A stretch of DNA of 64,000 nucleotides. It comes from an uncultured Prevotellaceae bacterium. Lineage in GTDB: Bacteria; Bacteroidota; Bacteroidia; Bacteroidales; Bacteroidaceae. The stretch is taken from the NCBI GenBank assembly GCA_902775605.1, contig CACYNE010000003.1, positions 1-64,000 on the forward strand, written 5' to 3'. The notes under the pieces are model-generated. The model ran no database searches and was not told the origin of the DNA. It was given only the letters and a program-made list of their open reading frames with translations. A program made the translations under genes and the position numbers. Positions 44,875 to 54,354 of this stretch are shown here, piece by piece (the stretch's first letter is position 1; each line of letters starts with the position of its first letter).

Positions 44875-47448
44875 TCAGAACGTGAGCGACACGCCGTAGC
44901 GGATGCCCCAGTGAGGTGCTGTGGGCAGATTCTTGTAGGTGAGTCGCTTCACCCATTCCACGCGGAAGAACTTGAAGATGTTATGAACACCGACCACCAT
45001 TTCTGCATAGGGGTGGTTAAATGTCATGATGTTCACACCATCGGGGAAATACATCAGGCGCGGGTTGCCCGCATTCTCTGGCAGGTAGGGGTTGTTCTTG
45101 TCTGTGAGTTCGCCCCACAGCATGCGCAGACCCAGATATTCGCGCCAATAGAGTTTCTTGGCCAGCGGGATGCGGTTGAGAATCTTGCCGTTCAAATCCC
45201 AAGCCAGCATCAGCGAGGCATAGCGGTCGTTGAGAAACTCCATTGTGTTGATAAGGCTGAACGTGCGAGGCTGCTGGATGTACGAGGGGTTGGCAGCGGG
45301 CATGATGAGGAGCGGGTAGGGCACCTGGTCCCATTGGATGCCGCCCTTGATGTCAACGTCGAACTTTCCCCAGCTGTTCAGCCAGAAACGCTTGAAGATA
45401 TGTGCCTCGGTGAAATGGAAGTTGTAATCGCCGCCCAGCACGCCGTTGAAGCCCATGGTATGACGGATGCTGAACACGGGGGCATCGAGGTTGATGACGC
45501 GACGACGCAGCTTGTTGTTGATATATGTCTCGCCAGGGGCGTAGCGCAGGAAGACAGACGCCTCTGTGGTGCGAAGATATTCGCCATTGCCCGTCTTGTT
45601 GAAGTTGGGCATATATGGCTTGTCCAACGTCTGGAACGACATGTTGCCGAAGGCCTCGTTTTCCTCAATCTTTCCACTGACGATAGCTTTGAGTCCCCAG
45701 TCTGTCTCATATTCGAAGGCAGCCTGCTGACGATTGTACGACATCATCTTGTTTGTTTCTGCCCATTTCATGGCCACGAAGATGTTGTCCTTGTCAGATT
45801 CCATAAAGCGATCGCCTGGCGAACAGATGTCCTGTGATGACTGCAGGGTGAGCGTGCGTCGCGGGAACTCATGCGGCAGGTATTTCTTGGCATTGAGCGA
45901 GTAGGTCATTTCCGCATTGTAATAGTTGCGGTGACTGCTCCATCCGTGGGCATAATAGCCAGAGAGGAACAAGTGTTTGTTCAGATTGGCAGTGGTTTTT
46001 GCACTGAGACGCGTGCGCCATCCATCCACATAGTTTCTTGTGATGAATGTGTTGACGGGACAGATATCAATATAGTTTGGGTCGCCCGTCTCCATCGAAT
46101 TCTCAAAGAGCGTCTTGAATCCATAGATGATGTATTTGAAGCCCTTCATGTTCTCGATGTTCTGCATGAACTTGTCCATCGAGTTCTCGCTCTTGGTGAG
46201 CTCTACCTGGCGATACTGGTCCCAGAACTTCTTGTCACGCATTTGTGCGTCAGCCTCTGTTACCTCGTCTTTCTTGCCACGGAAAATCTTATTGGGCACC
46301 TCGTCGAAGTCGTATTCCGAATAGCGGGTGATGCGTGTAACGAGAGCGCTCGCACTGAGAAACTCGAACAGCTTCAACTCCGTCACCATATCATCCTGCG
46401 TGAGAACCCATTGTCCATCAGGCAACTTCTCGTATTCCTGCATCACCTGTATGTTCTCCACGAAGTTGACGTTGCTTTGCTTCGGAATGGTCAGTTGGCA
46501 GCGACGTAAATGAAGAGTGGAGTCCTTAATAATGTAGAGGTCACCACGGAATCCCATATCCTGCATGTTGTTGGGCACGAAAGACAGGTGTATGCAACTG
46601 TCCATACCGATGGCCAGCGTGTCTTCTATATAAAAGCGGTAGAAGCCGATACCCGTCTCTGACATAGGCGAGGTGAAAGGACGTTGTAGCAATCGCACAT
46701 CGTCCTGATAGAGATCCACGTTGGTAAAGACATCCTTCACCACGGTGTTGATGATGTCGCCCGTCTGGAAATAGTCGTTGATGCCTGTGGATGTCTGCCC
46801 CTGAATGATGGTCTTCTCGTCGTGGGGCGACTTGCGATAGAACTTCTGTGAGACCGTCTCGTCCACGCTGACAGGAAGCACCAGCTTGTTCGTATAGGGA
46901 CTGACTTCCACCTGATCCAGCAACCAAGGCTTTTTCGAGAAAGGAGGATTCTCCAATTGGGTAGGAGTCAAGTCGTTGACAGCCACCGTGAGGCGCTCAT
47001 ATTTATTATAGCGATAGAAGTCGTTGTTGCTGAGGTCTGTCTTTTTCTTCGCAGCCACCACGCGACGCATCAATTCCACGGCGGGGTTGTCCTTGCGGCT
47101 GTAGCGATTGCGCCTGGCCTTGACGGTGACGCCCTCTAACTGCTTGGCATCCGGCTTCAGCGAGATGTTGAGATGACGGCGGGTGCGACTGTTGATAGAG
47201 ATGATGCGCGTCTTATAGCCCACGGCACTCACCGTGATGTTCCATCCCTCGTGGCGCTCAATGCTGTATTTTCCCCACACGTCGGCCACAGCCGAGATGT
47301 TGTGTCCCTTATATACGATGCTGGCAAAAGAAATCGAGTCGCCCGTTTCCTCATCAATCACAGCGCCACTGATGCGCGCCTGCTGCTGAGCGCTGATGGT
47401 CAAACACGATATCAGCGTGATGAAAAGAAGGGCGACTCGCTTTGCCAT
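44875..47448 (-). CDS. DUF5686 family outer-membrane protein with carboxypeptidase-like N-terminal domain
   Basis: 857 residues. A signal peptide (about 1-20) precedes a carboxypeptidase-regulatory-like beta-sandwich (about 22-105: ISGAVIDEETGDSISFASIV). Then comes the DUF5686 region, with many beta strands ending in RYGVSLTF with a terminal Phe, as in outer-membrane barrels. Unlike TonB receptors it has no plug domain. Function unknown. It lies 23 bases after the gene at 47472 and is probably read with the folE group. Confidence 0.88.
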   Translation of the reverse strand: MAKRVALLFITLISCLTISAQQQARISGAVIDEETGDSISFASIVYKGHNISAVADVWGKYSIERHEGWNITVSAVGYKTRIISINSRTRRHLNISLKPDAKQLEGVTVKARRNRYSRKDNPAVELMRRVVAAKKKTDLSNNDFYRYNKYERLTVAVNDLTPTQLENPPFSKKPWLLDQVEVSPYTNKLVLPVSVDETVSQKFYRKSPHDEKTIIQGQTSTGINDYFQTGDIINTVVKDVFTNVDLYQDDVRLLQRPFTSPMSETGIGFYRFYIEDTLAIGMDSCIHLSFVPNNMQDMGFRGDLYIIKDSTLHLRRCQLTIPKQSNVNFVENIQVMQEYEKLPDGQWVLTQDDMVTELKLFEFLSASALVTRITRYSEYDFDEVPNKIFRGKKDEVTEADAQMRDKKFWDQYRQVELTKSENSMDKFMQNIENMKGFKYIIYGFKTLFENSMETGDPNYIDICPVNTFITRNYVDGWRTRLSAKTTANLNKHLFLSGYYAHGWSSHRNYYNAEMTYSLNAKKYLPHEFPRRTLTLQSSQDICSPGDRFMESDKDNIFVAMKWAETNKMMSYNRQQAAFEYETDWGLKAIVSGKIEENEAFGNMSFQTLDKPYMPNFNKTGNGEYLRTTEASVFLRYAPGETYINNKLRRRVINLDAPVFSIRHTMGFNGVLGGDYNFHFTEAHIFKRFWLNSWGKFDVDIKGGIQWDQVPYPLLIMPAANPSYIQQPRTFSLINTMEFLNDRYASLMLAWDLNGKILNRIPLAKKLYWREYLGLRMLWGELTDKNNPYLPENAGNPRLMYFPDGVNIMTFNHPYAEMVVGVHNIFKFFRVEWVKRLTYKNLPTAPHWGIRYGVSLTF

Positions 47449-47471
47449 AGTCGTTGGCTTTTGATAGATGT

Positions 47472-48038
47472 CTATTCTCCGTTGTATTGGAATACGCCTC
47501 CCAAGTCGGGGTTCTCACCAAAATATTCCTCGTCAACGCTGGTGTTGATGGCAGGTGTGTTGTATTCCTTTCTCATGGGACCTACGCGAAGCAGGAAGTC
47601 ATTGAAGTTTGCCGTGGGAATGACGATGCCGAAGATGCCGATGGCGCAACGCACGCCCTCCACGCGGAAGTTGTTATACAGACGCATGGTGGAGAAAATC
47701 GTGTGATTGTGGTACTCCAGGCGGTTGTATTTTTCGAAGGCCTGCATGATTTCATTGTCATGAATAGCCGTGTCGGCCGACGAGAAGATATAGCTGATGT
47801 TGTTCAGCGTCTCGTCAATACCATCAACCAGCAAACTGTCATTGTCTTGAATGCACTGGTGAATATCATCCCTCGTCTCATTGTACATCGTCTCTTCCGA
47901 CGGACAAGTGATGACAGCAATGATAAACAGGATGCCCATGATGGCCAAGCCAATGATGGTGCGTCCCAGACAACTGTGTAGGAACTCGGTAAAGATTGAT
48001 TCCTTTTTGCGGTATGATCCGCGGTCTGCTTGATTCAT
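47472..48038 (-). CDS. Membrane-anchored protein of unknown function
   Basis: 188 residues. One membrane helix (about 27-45, TIIGLAIMGILFIIAVIT) follows a basic N-terminus. The rest is probably periplasmic: a helical part (ETRDDIHQCIQDNDSLLVDG, about 54-73), then a beta-rich C-terminus with RVEGVRCAIGIFGIVIPT. It sits between folE (18 bases) and the DUF5686 gene (23 bases). A helper for the DUF5686 protein is possible but not shown. Confidence 0.65.
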   Translation of the reverse strand: MNQADRGSYRKKESIFTEFLHSCLGRTIIGLAIMGILFIIAVITCPSEETMYNETRDDIHQCIQDNDSLLVDGIDETLNNISYIFSSADTAIHDNEIMQAFEKYNRLEYHNHTIFSTMRLYNNFRVEGVRCAIGIFGIVIPTANFNDFLLRVGPMRKEYNTPAINTSVDEEYFGENPDLGGVFQYNGE

Positions 48039-48056
48039 AGTAGTTAATGATATTGA

Positions 48057-48641
48057 TTAGATTCCGTGTGAAATGAGGTTCATAAACTCCTGGCGTGTCT
48101 TGGCCTGTTCGAAGGCACCGCTGAACTCGCTGGTTGTTGTGATAGAGTTCTGCTTCTCTACGCCTCGCATCTGCATGCACATGTGCTTGGCTTCTACGAC
48201 AACCATCACACCCAGGGGATGCAAGGTCTCTTCGATACACTGGCGAATCTGCATAGTCATGCGTTCCTGCACCTGCAGGCGATGGCTGAAGATGTCCACC
48301 ACGCGTGCAATCTTCGACAAACCTGTGATATAGCCGTTAGGGATGTAAGCCACATGCACCTTGCCGTACATGGGTAGCAGGTGATGCTCGCACAGCGAGA
48401 AGAAGTCGATATCCTTGACGATGACCATGTGGTTGTAGTCTTCCTTGAAGAGGGCACCTGTGAGCACCTCGCGTGCATCCATCTCATAGCCACGTGTCAA
48501 CACCTGCATGGCCTTTGCCACGCGGATAGGTGTTTTCTGCAATCCCTCGCGGGTGGGATCCTCACCCAGCAGTTCGAGTATTCTCTTATAATGTGAGGCC
48601 AGTTCCTCGAGGCCTTCTCTGTATTCCGGTTCTATTGTCAT
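48057..48641 (-). CDS. folE: GTP cyclohydrolase I
   Basis: 194 residues. FolE opens GTP to dihydroneopterin triphosphate, the first step to folate and related pterins. Zinc-site residues are seen in [12 protein letters not shown] (about 79-90) and in [10 protein letters not shown] (about 150-159). The motif [20 protein letters not shown] (about 107-126) is complete. It is seven bases after the SPOR gene, in the conserved Bacteroidales order DUF1599, DoxX-like, tpiA, SPOR, folE. Confidence 0.96.
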   Translation of the reverse strand: MTIEPEYREGLEELASHYKRILELLGEDPTREGLQKTPIRVAKAMQVLTRGYEMDAREVLTGALFKEDYNHMVIVKDIDFFSLCEHHLLPMYGKVHVAYIPNGYITGLSKIARVVDIFSHRLQVQERMTMQIRQCIEETLHPLGVMVVVEAKHMCMQMRGVEKQNSITTTSEFSGAFEQAKTRQEFMNLISHGI

Positions 48642-48648
48642 TCTATAA

Positions 48649-49332
48649 TTATTGTGATAGTGTGATTTTTCCTTTCACGATAGTGGCTGCATCGTAACCC
48701 AACTTGCGAACCTCGTGAAGTTTCTCGCGAGCCTCCTCGTAGGTACGATAGTTGCCCAATCGACAAATCCAGCGAGGCGAATAGAAGTGCACATAGACCT
48801 CTTCGCCAGGGAACAGGCTCCTGAGCGAGTTGCCTGCCTGTTCGGCACGCTGTCTGTCACGACGAGTGTTGCCACCGGCAAAGACCTGGATGCGGTAACC
48901 AGTGGTTTTATACGTATGTTTGTTCGTCTGCTCTTCTGAGTCAGGCGTCATTTCTTTCTGCTCTATGACTTCCGGCTGCTTCACTTCTGCTTTCTGCTGT
49001 TTAGCTTCATTTTTCTGCTGCTTAGCGTCAGCCTTCTGCTGTTTTGCCTCAGCTTTCTGCTGTTTGGCTTCAGCCTTCAGTTGTTTGTCATCGGCCTTCT
49101 GTGATGCTGCGGGCTTCTTTGGTTGAAGCTGTGTGTTCACAGTTGGCTTGACAACGTTTTTGGGTGTTGAGCTTACGGTGCCGTTCACCAGTTCATCGAT
49201 GGCAGCATCCTGATGAATGGTCACGGTTCCCTGTCCCTGCGCAGTTTTCTGTATGCGCTGAGTAAAAGTCTGTGCATCGGCACTGATAGCAATGCCGACA
49301 CACAGGAGAAGAATAGTGATGAAATGCTTCAT
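48649..49332 (-). CDS. Exported SPOR-domain protein with heptapeptide repeats
   Basis: 227 residues. After the signal peptide (about 1-20) and a linker comes a run of about six seven-residue repeats of the type KAEAKQQ (about 83-120), highly charged and probably helical. A SPOR domain follows (about 145-225, [20 protein letters not shown]). SPOR domains bind peptidoglycan stripped of side chains at division sites. The repeat array could span the periplasm. It is 24 bases after tpiA in the same direction. Confidence 0.88.
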   Translation of the reverse strand: MKHFITILLLCVGIAISADAQTFTQRIQKTAQGQGTVTIHQDAAIDELVNGTVSSTPKNVVKPTVNTQLQPKKPAASQKADDKQLKAEAKQQKAEAKQQKADAKQQKNEAKQQKAEVKQPEVIEQKEMTPDSEEQTNKHTYKTTGYRIQVFAGGNTRRDRQRAEQAGNSLRSLFPGEEVYVHFYSPRWICRLGNYRTYEEAREKLHEVRKLGYDAATIVKGKITLSQ

Positions 49333-49356
49333 CTAAAAATCAATTATGTTTTTCGA

Positions 49357-50115
49357 TTACTTGAAGGCATCGATAATGCCCTTGAAGTCAGCAGCCTTCA
49401 GTGAAGCGCCACCAATCAGACCACCGTCGATGTCGGGCTTAGCAAACAGCTCAGGAGCGTTGCTTGCCTTGCAAGAACCACCATAGAGGATTGTGGTGTC
49501 GTCAGCTACGGCCTGGCCGTATTTCTCAGCGATGATTGAACGGATGTAAGCGTGGATCTCCTCAGCCTGCTCAGCAGTAGCGGTCTTGCCAGTACCGATG
49601 GCCCAGATGGGCTCGTAGGCGATAACGATCTTGCGGAAGTCCTCCTCAGAGAGGTTGAATACTGAACCCTCGAGCTCGGCCTTAACGACCTCGTTCTGCT
49701 TGCCAGCCTCGCGCTCCTCGAGAGACTCACCGATGCAGAAGATGACCTTCAGGTCGTTCTTCTGTGCCAGCAGCACCTTCTCCTTCAGGATCTCAGGAGT
49801 CTCCTTGTAGTACTCACGACGCTCAGAGTGGCCCAGGATGACATACTGAGCACCAGTGCTCTTTACCATCTCGGCAGAAACCTCACCAGTGAAAGCACCC
49901 TTCTCCTTGTCAGCGCAGTTCTCAGCACCCAGTCCGATGATGTCCTGATCGAGGAACTGTGCGATAGAAGCGAGGTGGATGAATGGTGTGCAGATGACCA
50001 CACCACAGTTGGGCTTCTCAGCCTTCAAAGTCTCATTCAGCTCCTTTGCCAGAGCGATACCATCCTGGAGATTCATGTTCATCTTCCAGTTACCTGCAAC
50101 AATTTTCTTTCTCAT
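49357..50115 (-). CDS. tpiA: Triosephosphate isomerase
   Basis: 252 residues if started at the ATG at 50115. TpiA interconverts dihydroxyacetone phosphate and glyceraldehyde 3-phosphate in glycolysis. GNWKMN (catalytic Lys, about 7-12), GHSERR (catalytic His, about 100-105) and [14 protein letters not shown] (catalytic Glu, about 169-182) are complete. The frame is open upstream through the DoxX-like gene. Codon bias is strong, as for abundant proteins, and stronger than in the upstream part. Confidence 0.95.
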   Translation of the reverse strand: MRKKIVAGNWKMNMNLQDGIALAKELNETLKAEKPNCGVVICTPFIHLASIAQFLDQDIIGLGAENCADKEKGAFTGEVSAEMVKSTGAQYVILGHSERREYYKETPEILKEKVLLAQKNDLKVIFCIGESLEEREAGKQNEVVKAELEGSVFNLSEEDFRKIVIAYEPIWAIGTGKTATAEQAEEIHAYIRSIIAEKYGQAVADDTTILYGGSCKASNAPELFAKPDIDGGLIGGASLKAADFKGIIDAFK

Positions 50116-51282
50116 TTTTACTTCTTTTTTGTTGATATAACCAATTAGTTTCTTACGTTTTCTTATCCATTTGGTCCATGCCCACATGCGGTCGGCAATG
50201 CTGAGCAGCACCAGGGGCAGCACGAACCAGAGCAGTATCATGATGATGCGTTGCGCCACGGAATCGTCAGGCAGGTGTCCCAGAGGCAACTCCTCCAAGG
50301 GCTTGTCCAACTCATACTCGTCTGGCAGCATGTTATGGCTCCATTTCTGAATGATGACGCCGTCCTTCAGTAGCACCAGTCCTGGGTTGCTGCGTATGAT
50401 GGTCTTCAGCGTGGTGCCATCGGTCAGGCAGAACGGATATTCCGCACCCGTCACGTCGCGCCACAATCCGATGGCCTTCTCGCCGCTGGCTGTGAGGCCG
50501 TAGAACGGATAGCCATAGTCCTGCGCATATTCATAGACCTGATTGATGAGGTCCAGCTGCGAGTCGTCGGCCTTCTCCAAATAGGGTGCCACCAGCAGGA
50601 ACGTATAGCCCTCGCTGCCCAGTATCTGTTCGGTGATGTCCTCGCCGTCGTCAGTCTTCTCGATGAAGAAGTCGGCATAGGGCGATTCCTCACCTTCCAT
50701 CATCTTGTTCCACCCTGTGCGCAGGTCAGAGCCCACATGATAGGGACGGAAGTCGAACTGAGGCCTGTCATAAAGGCTCCATGCCGAGATGGTCAGCGTG
50801 AAGAGGATAGAGTAGTTGACCACTATCCATTGGTTCGACTCGCTGATGAAACGCACCATCTTTTCGGGCCATCTCACTACCACAACAGCTGCTGCGAGCA
50901 ACACCACGTTCTTCCAGAAAGTCTGCCAGTTGGTCAGTACCACCGCATCGCCAAAGCAACCACAGTCGCTGATGGGATTGGCCAGTGCTAACCAGAGCGT
51001 CAACGGTGTCATCACCGCCATGATGATCACTGCAAGTCTCGAACTCAATCTGCGTCTGACGGCAAACAGCAGGAAGATGCCAATGCAAAATTCCGTTGCC
51101 GACATTGCCACCGACAGGCCCAGTGCTGCCATCTCCGGCAGTTGCACGCCCAGTTGCATGGCGTACAGATAGTCTTCAATCTTGTACTGCGTGCCCAGTG
51201 GGTCAACGGCCTTCACGAATCCCGAGAGGATAAAGACCGCAGCCAGCAACAGGCGACACAGGTTGACTATCGTCGTTTTCAT
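49357..51282 (-). CDS. DoxX/MauE-like membrane protein (BT_3928 type) read in frame into tpiA
   Basis: A single 641-codon frame. The first 389 codons encode a membrane protein: a DoxX/MauE-type N-terminus with four helices ([20 protein letters not shown] near 18-37), then a periplasmic thioredoxin-like part and a last helix (about 350-368). The remainder is TpiA. In related genomes these are separate genes. The joint ([13 protein letters not shown]) has an A6 tract at 50125-50130 on the reverse strand. A one-base change there would create a TAA just before the tpiA ATG. The start at 51282 overlaps the DUF1599 gene by four bases. Confidence 0.75.
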   Translation of the reverse strand: MKTTIVNLCRLLLAAVFILSGFVKAVDPLGTQYKIEDYLYAMQLGVQLPEMAALGLSVAMSATEFCIGIFLLFAVRRRLSSRLAVIIMAVMTPLTLWLALANPISDCGCFGDAVVLTNWQTFWKNVVLLAAAVVVVRWPEKMVRFISESNQWIVVNYSILFTLTISAWSLYDRPQFDFRPYHVGSDLRTGWNKMMEGEESPYADFFIEKTDDGEDITEQILGSEGYTFLLVAPYLEKADDSQLDLINQVYEYAQDYGYPFYGLTASGEKAIGLWRDVTGAEYPFCLTDGTTLKTIIRSNPGLVLLKDGVIIQKWSHNMLPDEYELDKPLEELPLGHLPDDSVAQRIIMILLWFVLPLVLLSIADRMWAWTKWIRKRKKLIGYINKKEVKMRKKIVAGNWKMNMNLQDGIALAKELNETLKAEKPNCGVVICTPFIHLASIAQFLDQDIIGLGAENCADKEKGAFTGEVSAEMVKSTGAQYVILGHSERREYYKETPEILKEKVLLAQKNDLKVIFCIGESLEEREAGKQNEVVKAELEGSVFNLSEEDFRKIVIAYEPIWAIGTGKTATAEQAEEIHAYIRSIIAEKYGQAVADDTTILYGGSCKASNAPELFAKPDIDGGLIGGASLKAADFKGIIDAFK

Positions 51283-51824
51283 TTCTTCAACTTGATGAGT
51301 CCGAAGACCGCATAGTTGATGATGTCCATATAGTTGGCGTCAATACCCTCGCTGATGAGGGTCTGTCCGCTCAGGTTCTCAATCTCCTTGATACGCTCAA
51401 TCTTGGTGAGGATCAAGTCCGTATAGCTGCTCACGCGCATGCCTCGCCACGCCTCGTCATAGTCGTGGTTCTTGCGCTTCATCAGTTCCAGTGCCTCGTG
51501 GGCATAGTGGTCATAGAGCGCCATAGCCGCGTTGTTGTCCATATCCACCGTGTCGGCGAATCCTTTCTCCAGCTGAATCAGTCCTACGATGCCGTAGTTG
51601 ATCAGCGCCACGAACTCAGGTCTGATGCCTTCGCCCACCAGCGACTCCTGTTTAATCTCCAGCGAGCGGATGCGCTTGGCTTTGATAAAGAGCTGGTCCG
51701 TCAGCGATGCCGGACGCAGGATGCGCCACGACGCCCTGTAGTCGTGCAGTTTCTTTGAGAAAATGTCACGGCATTCAGCGATGGCTGCCTCAAACTCAGC
51801 GTTAGTCTTTTCAAACTTGTTCAT
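51279..51824 (-). CDS. DUF1599 family protein
   Basis: 181 residues from the ATG at 51824, preferred because the -7 element lies at 51834-51841; the start at 51890 lies upstream of that promoter. Two similar halves can be seen: [20 protein letters not shown] (about 21-40) and [20 protein letters not shown] (about 119-138), so the protein is an internal duplication with a conserved HDY-x-W pattern. No biochemical function is known to me. It overlaps the next gene by four bases (ATGA). Confidence 0.88.
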   Translation of the reverse strand: MNKFEKTNAEFEAAIAECRDIFSKKLHDYRASWRILRPASLTDQLFIKAKRIRSLEIKQESLVGEGIRPEFVALINYGIVGLIQLEKGFADTVDMDNNAAMALYDHYAHEALELMKRKNHDYDEAWRGMRVSSYTDLILTKIERIKEIENLSGQTLISEGIDANYMDIINYAVFGLIKLKK

Positions 51825-51833
51825 AATCGGCTG

Positions 51834-51841
51834 CAAAGGTA
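51834..51841 (-). promoter_or_regulatory. -7 element of the DUF1599-tpiA-folE group
   Basis: TACCTTTG on the reverse strand, nine bases before the start codon, so the leader is very short. Upstream lies a reiterated GTGAAGAG/GCGAAAAG stretch (51850-51879). Confidence 0.6.
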
Positions 51842-51926
51842 CGAAAAAAAGTGAAGAGTGAAGAGCGAAAAGTGAAAAAAATGCTGCCACATCATGCTAT
51901 TCGTGATTTGCGACAACTTTTTTTTC

Positions 51927-52286
51927 TTATAATTCATTCATTTTTACCCTGATATACTTGATTTTTGCGCCCAACATATTCCACTGCACTTGCAGTGAGT
52001 CGCGCTTCACGCGCAGCAGTGTCAGGTCGGTCAATTCCTGCTCTGTGGCTTTTAGTGCCGCCTTGTGGGCCTCCACCTCCACCTTCTTGCGTTCAAACTC
52101 CGCTTTGACGGCCTCCAGTGTTGAGTCTACGATGGCCAGTTCCCGTTGGGCAGCCTCCAGACTTGAGTCCTGCTTGTGTTTCAGGGCCTCTCGTCTTTGT
52201 TCTATCTCGTCTCTGCGAGAGTCGCGACATGCTGTGGTGAGCAGTGTGGCAGCGATGATAGTCATACCTATTAAATACTTTTTCAT
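51927..52286 (-). CDS. Coiled-coil lipoprotein
   Basis: 119 residues from the ATG at 52286 (the ATG two codons earlier is equally possible). A lipoprotein signal ends in LLTTAC (Cys20). Nearly all of the rest (about 25-105) is a charged heptad pattern (REALKHKQDSSLEAAQRELA) predicted to be a coiled coil, and the C-terminus is basic. Probably anchored in an envelope membrane. Function unknown. It lies 85 bases upstream of the DUF1599 promoter in the same direction. Confidence 0.75.
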   Translation of the reverse strand: MKKYLIGMTIIAATLLTTACRDSRRDEIEQRREALKHKQDSSLEAAQRELAIVDSTLEAVKAEFERKKVEVEAHKAALKATEQELTDLTLLRVKRDSLQVQWNMLGAKIKYIRVKMNEL

Positions 52287-52315
52287 CTCCATTTTGTTAT
52301 GCGTTATTTTGATGG

Positions 52316-52323
52316 CAAAGTTA
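52316..52323 (-). promoter_or_regulatory. -7 element of the coiled-coil lipoprotein gene
   Basis: TAACTTTG on the reverse strand, 29 bases before the ATG at 52286. Divergent from the CCA-gene promoter at 52366-52373. Confidence 0.55.
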
Positions 52324-52365
52324 CTAAAAAAAATTAAATAGAGGCAGTAAGTTCAGTTTTTTTAG

Positions 52366-52373
52366 TAATTTTG
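52366..52373 (+). promoter_or_regulatory. -7 element of the CCA-adding enzyme gene
   Basis: TAATTTTG, 26 bases before the start codon at 52400. No good -33 TTTG. Confidence 0.55.
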
Positions 52374-52399
52374 CAGCCCGAAAACTTGAAAAGCAAGAA

Positions 52400-53827
52400 A
52401 TGAAGTTATTTAGCGACGAAGAATTGGCAGAGATTCTGGATCAGGAAATCTTCCACCAGATTAGCGAAGCAGCCGACCGTTTGGGGTTGGAATGCTATGT
52501 TGTTGGTGGTTATGTCCGTGACATTTTCCTGGAGCGCCCATCAAACGATATTGATGTCGTGGTGGTGGGTAGCGGCATCAGTGTGGCCAAGGAATTGAAG
52601 CGTATATTGGGACATAAGGCCCATTTGTCTGTGTTCAAGAATTTCGGCACTGCGCAGGTGAAGTTTCATGATACCGAGGTGGAGTTTGTAGGTGCTCGCA
52701 AAGAGAGTTACAGCCACGATTCGCGCAAGCCTATTGTCGAAGACGGCACTCTGGAGGACGACCAGAATCGTCGTGACTTCACCATTAATGCGATGGCTAT
52801 CTGTTTGAATAAGAGTCGCTTTGGTGAACTTGTTGACCCCTTTAATGGTTTGGCCGATTTGGAGGATGGCATCATTGCCACACCTCTGGAGCCAGGCATC
52901 ACCTTCAGCGACGACCCTCTGCGCATGATGCGCTGTGTTCGTTTCGCCACTCAGTTGAATTTTCAGATTGAGGATGAGACCTTCGAGGCTCTGGAGCGTA
53001 TGGCCGAGCGCATCAAGATTGTCAGTGGCGAGCGCATTGAGGTAGAGCTTAACAAAATTATGCTCTCACCCGTACCCAGCAAGGGTTTTGTCGATTTGCA
53101 GCGTTGTGGTCTGCTGAACATTATCCTGCCAGAGGTTGCAGCACTCGACATTGTGGAGCAGAAGAACGGACGCGCCCATAAGAACAACTTCTATCACACC
53201 CTTGAGGTGCTCGATAATGTAGCTAAGAAGTCTGACAAGCTGTGGCTCCGTTGGGCAGCTTTGCTCCACGATGTGGGCAAGACCAAGTCAAAACGCTGGG
53301 ATCCAGCCATCGGTTGGACCTTCCACAACCATAATTATATTGGTGCAAAGATGGTGAATGACATCTTCCGCCGCTTGAAGTTGCCCTTGGGTGCCGAGAT
53401 GAAATACGTTCAGAAACTCGTTGACCTGCACATGCGCCCCCAGGTGATTGCCGATAGCGAGGTAACGGACTCTGCCGTACGCCGTCTGTTGAACGATGCC
53501 GGCGACGATATCGACGATCTGATGACCCTCTGTGAGGCTGATATCACCTCGAAGAACGAGACGCGCAAAAAGATGTTCCTCGAGAATTTCCGTATGGTGC
53601 GTGAAAAATTGGCCGACTTGCAGGAGAAAGACTATAAGCGTCTGCTCCAGCCCGTGATTGACGGTAATGAGATTATGTCGCTCTTCCATCTGAAGCCTTC
53701 ACGCGAGGTGGGCGTCTTGAAGCAATATCTCAAGGACGCTGTTCTTGATAATAAAGTAGAGAACGAGCGCGAACCCCTGATGCGGTTGCTCATGGAGAAA
53801 GCCCAACAGATGGGATTGAAAATATAA
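52400..53827 (+). CDS. cca: CCA tRNA nucleotidyltransferase with HD domain
   Basis: 475 residues. The class II nucleotidyltransferase head has VVGGYVRD (34-41) and the metal-binding DID (50-52). An arginine-rich RRDFTINAMA motif lies near 124. An HD phosphohydrolase domain follows (RWAALLHDVGKTKSKRW, about 284-300). It adds or repairs the 3' CCA of tRNAs; the HD part may remove 2',3'-cyclic phosphates. The only tRNA in the window lacks an encoded CCA, consistent with need for this enzyme. Single-gene unit with its own terminator. Confidence 0.95.
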   Translation: MKLFSDEELAEILDQEIFHQISEAADRLGLECYVVGGYVRDIFLERPSNDIDVVVVGSGISVAKELKRILGHKAHLSVFKNFGTAQVKFHDTEVEFVGARKESYSHDSRKPIVEDGTLEDDQNRRDFTINAMAICLNKSRFGELVDPFNGLADLEDGIIATPLEPGITFSDDPLRMMRCVRFATQLNFQIEDETFEALERMAERIKIVSGERIEVELNKIMLSPVPSKGFVDLQRCGLLNIILPEVAALDIVEQKNGRAHKNNFYHTLEVLDNVAKKSDKLWLRWAALLHDVGKTKSKRWDPAIGWTFHNHNYIGAKMVNDIFRRLKLPLGAEMKYVQKLVDLHMRPQVIADSEVTDSAVRRLLNDAGDDIDDLMTLCEADITSKNETRKKMFLENFRMVREKLADLQEKDYKRLLQPVIDGNEIMSLFHLKPSREVGVLKQYLKDAVLDNKVENEREPLMRLLMEKAQQMGLKI

Positions 53828-53833
53828 AAGTTA

Positions 53834-53867
53834 AGAGGTCGCAAAACGGTTGCGGCCTCTTTTTTTA
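53834..53867 (+). terminator. Terminator of the cca gene
   Basis: AGAGGTCGCAA (53834-53844) pairs with TTGCGGCCTCT (53850-53860) around a five-base loop, followed by a T run. Confidence 0.85.
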
Positions 53868-53941
53868 TCTGTTGATTCCTTGTTTCGTTGAAAAATAAAG
53901 GCAGTTGGTTGAATAAATTCGTCAGGAAAGCCTTTATTTCT

Positions 53942-53949
53942 TATCTTTG
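53942..53949 (+). promoter_or_regulatory. -7 element of the beta-helix / LytS-LytTR unit
   Basis: TATCTTTG, 33 bases before the ATG at 53983. No clear -33 TTTG, so an activator may be needed. Confidence 0.55.
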
Positions 53950-53982
53950 CAACACCATAACGAACTACATACTTTATATAAG

Positions 53983-54354
53983 ATGAGAACTGTTGTTTTT
54001 GGATTAATGATTATCATTGGTGTACTCTCGGCTCACGCCGGTGAGTACACCTTTATTACTTTTGAGTTGAACGATGGCACTAAGGCCTCCGTACCAGTCA
54101 CATCACTCACTATGACCATCAGTGGCAATACATTGAAGGCGGGTTCCGAGACCTTTGTCCTGACCAATCTTTCAAAGATGTATTTCACCAATACCAATGA
54201 GAGCACCGCCATCGATGAAGTGACCACCGATACCCTCGACGAAGCTGCTGAGATTTACGACCTGAAGGGTCATAAGGTGACAAAGGACCAGATGAAGCGC
54301 GGCATCTATGTGGTGAAGACGAAGACAAAGACCTTTAAAATGATTGTGAAATGA
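53983..54354 (+). CDS. Small exported protein before the beta-helix gene
   Basis: 123 residues from the ATG at 53983, which starts a signal peptide (MRTVVFGLMIIIGVLSAHAG). The upstream ATG-type start at 53947 lies within the promoter. The mature part is short and beta-rich, and ends in the Prevotella-type tail IYDLKGHKVTKDQMKRGIYV. Its central motif (TISGNTLKAGSETFVLTNLS) parallels one at the start of the next protein (NSQTLTIMGKALALSEISEM), so the two may share a small domain. The stop overlaps the next start by four bases. Confidence 0.7.
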   Translation: MRTVVFGLMIIIGVLSAHAGEYTFITFELNDGTKASVPVTSLTMTISGNTLKAGSETFVLTNLSKMYFTNTNESTAIDEVTTDTLDEAAEIYDLKGHKVTKDQMKRGIYVVKTKTKTFKMIVK

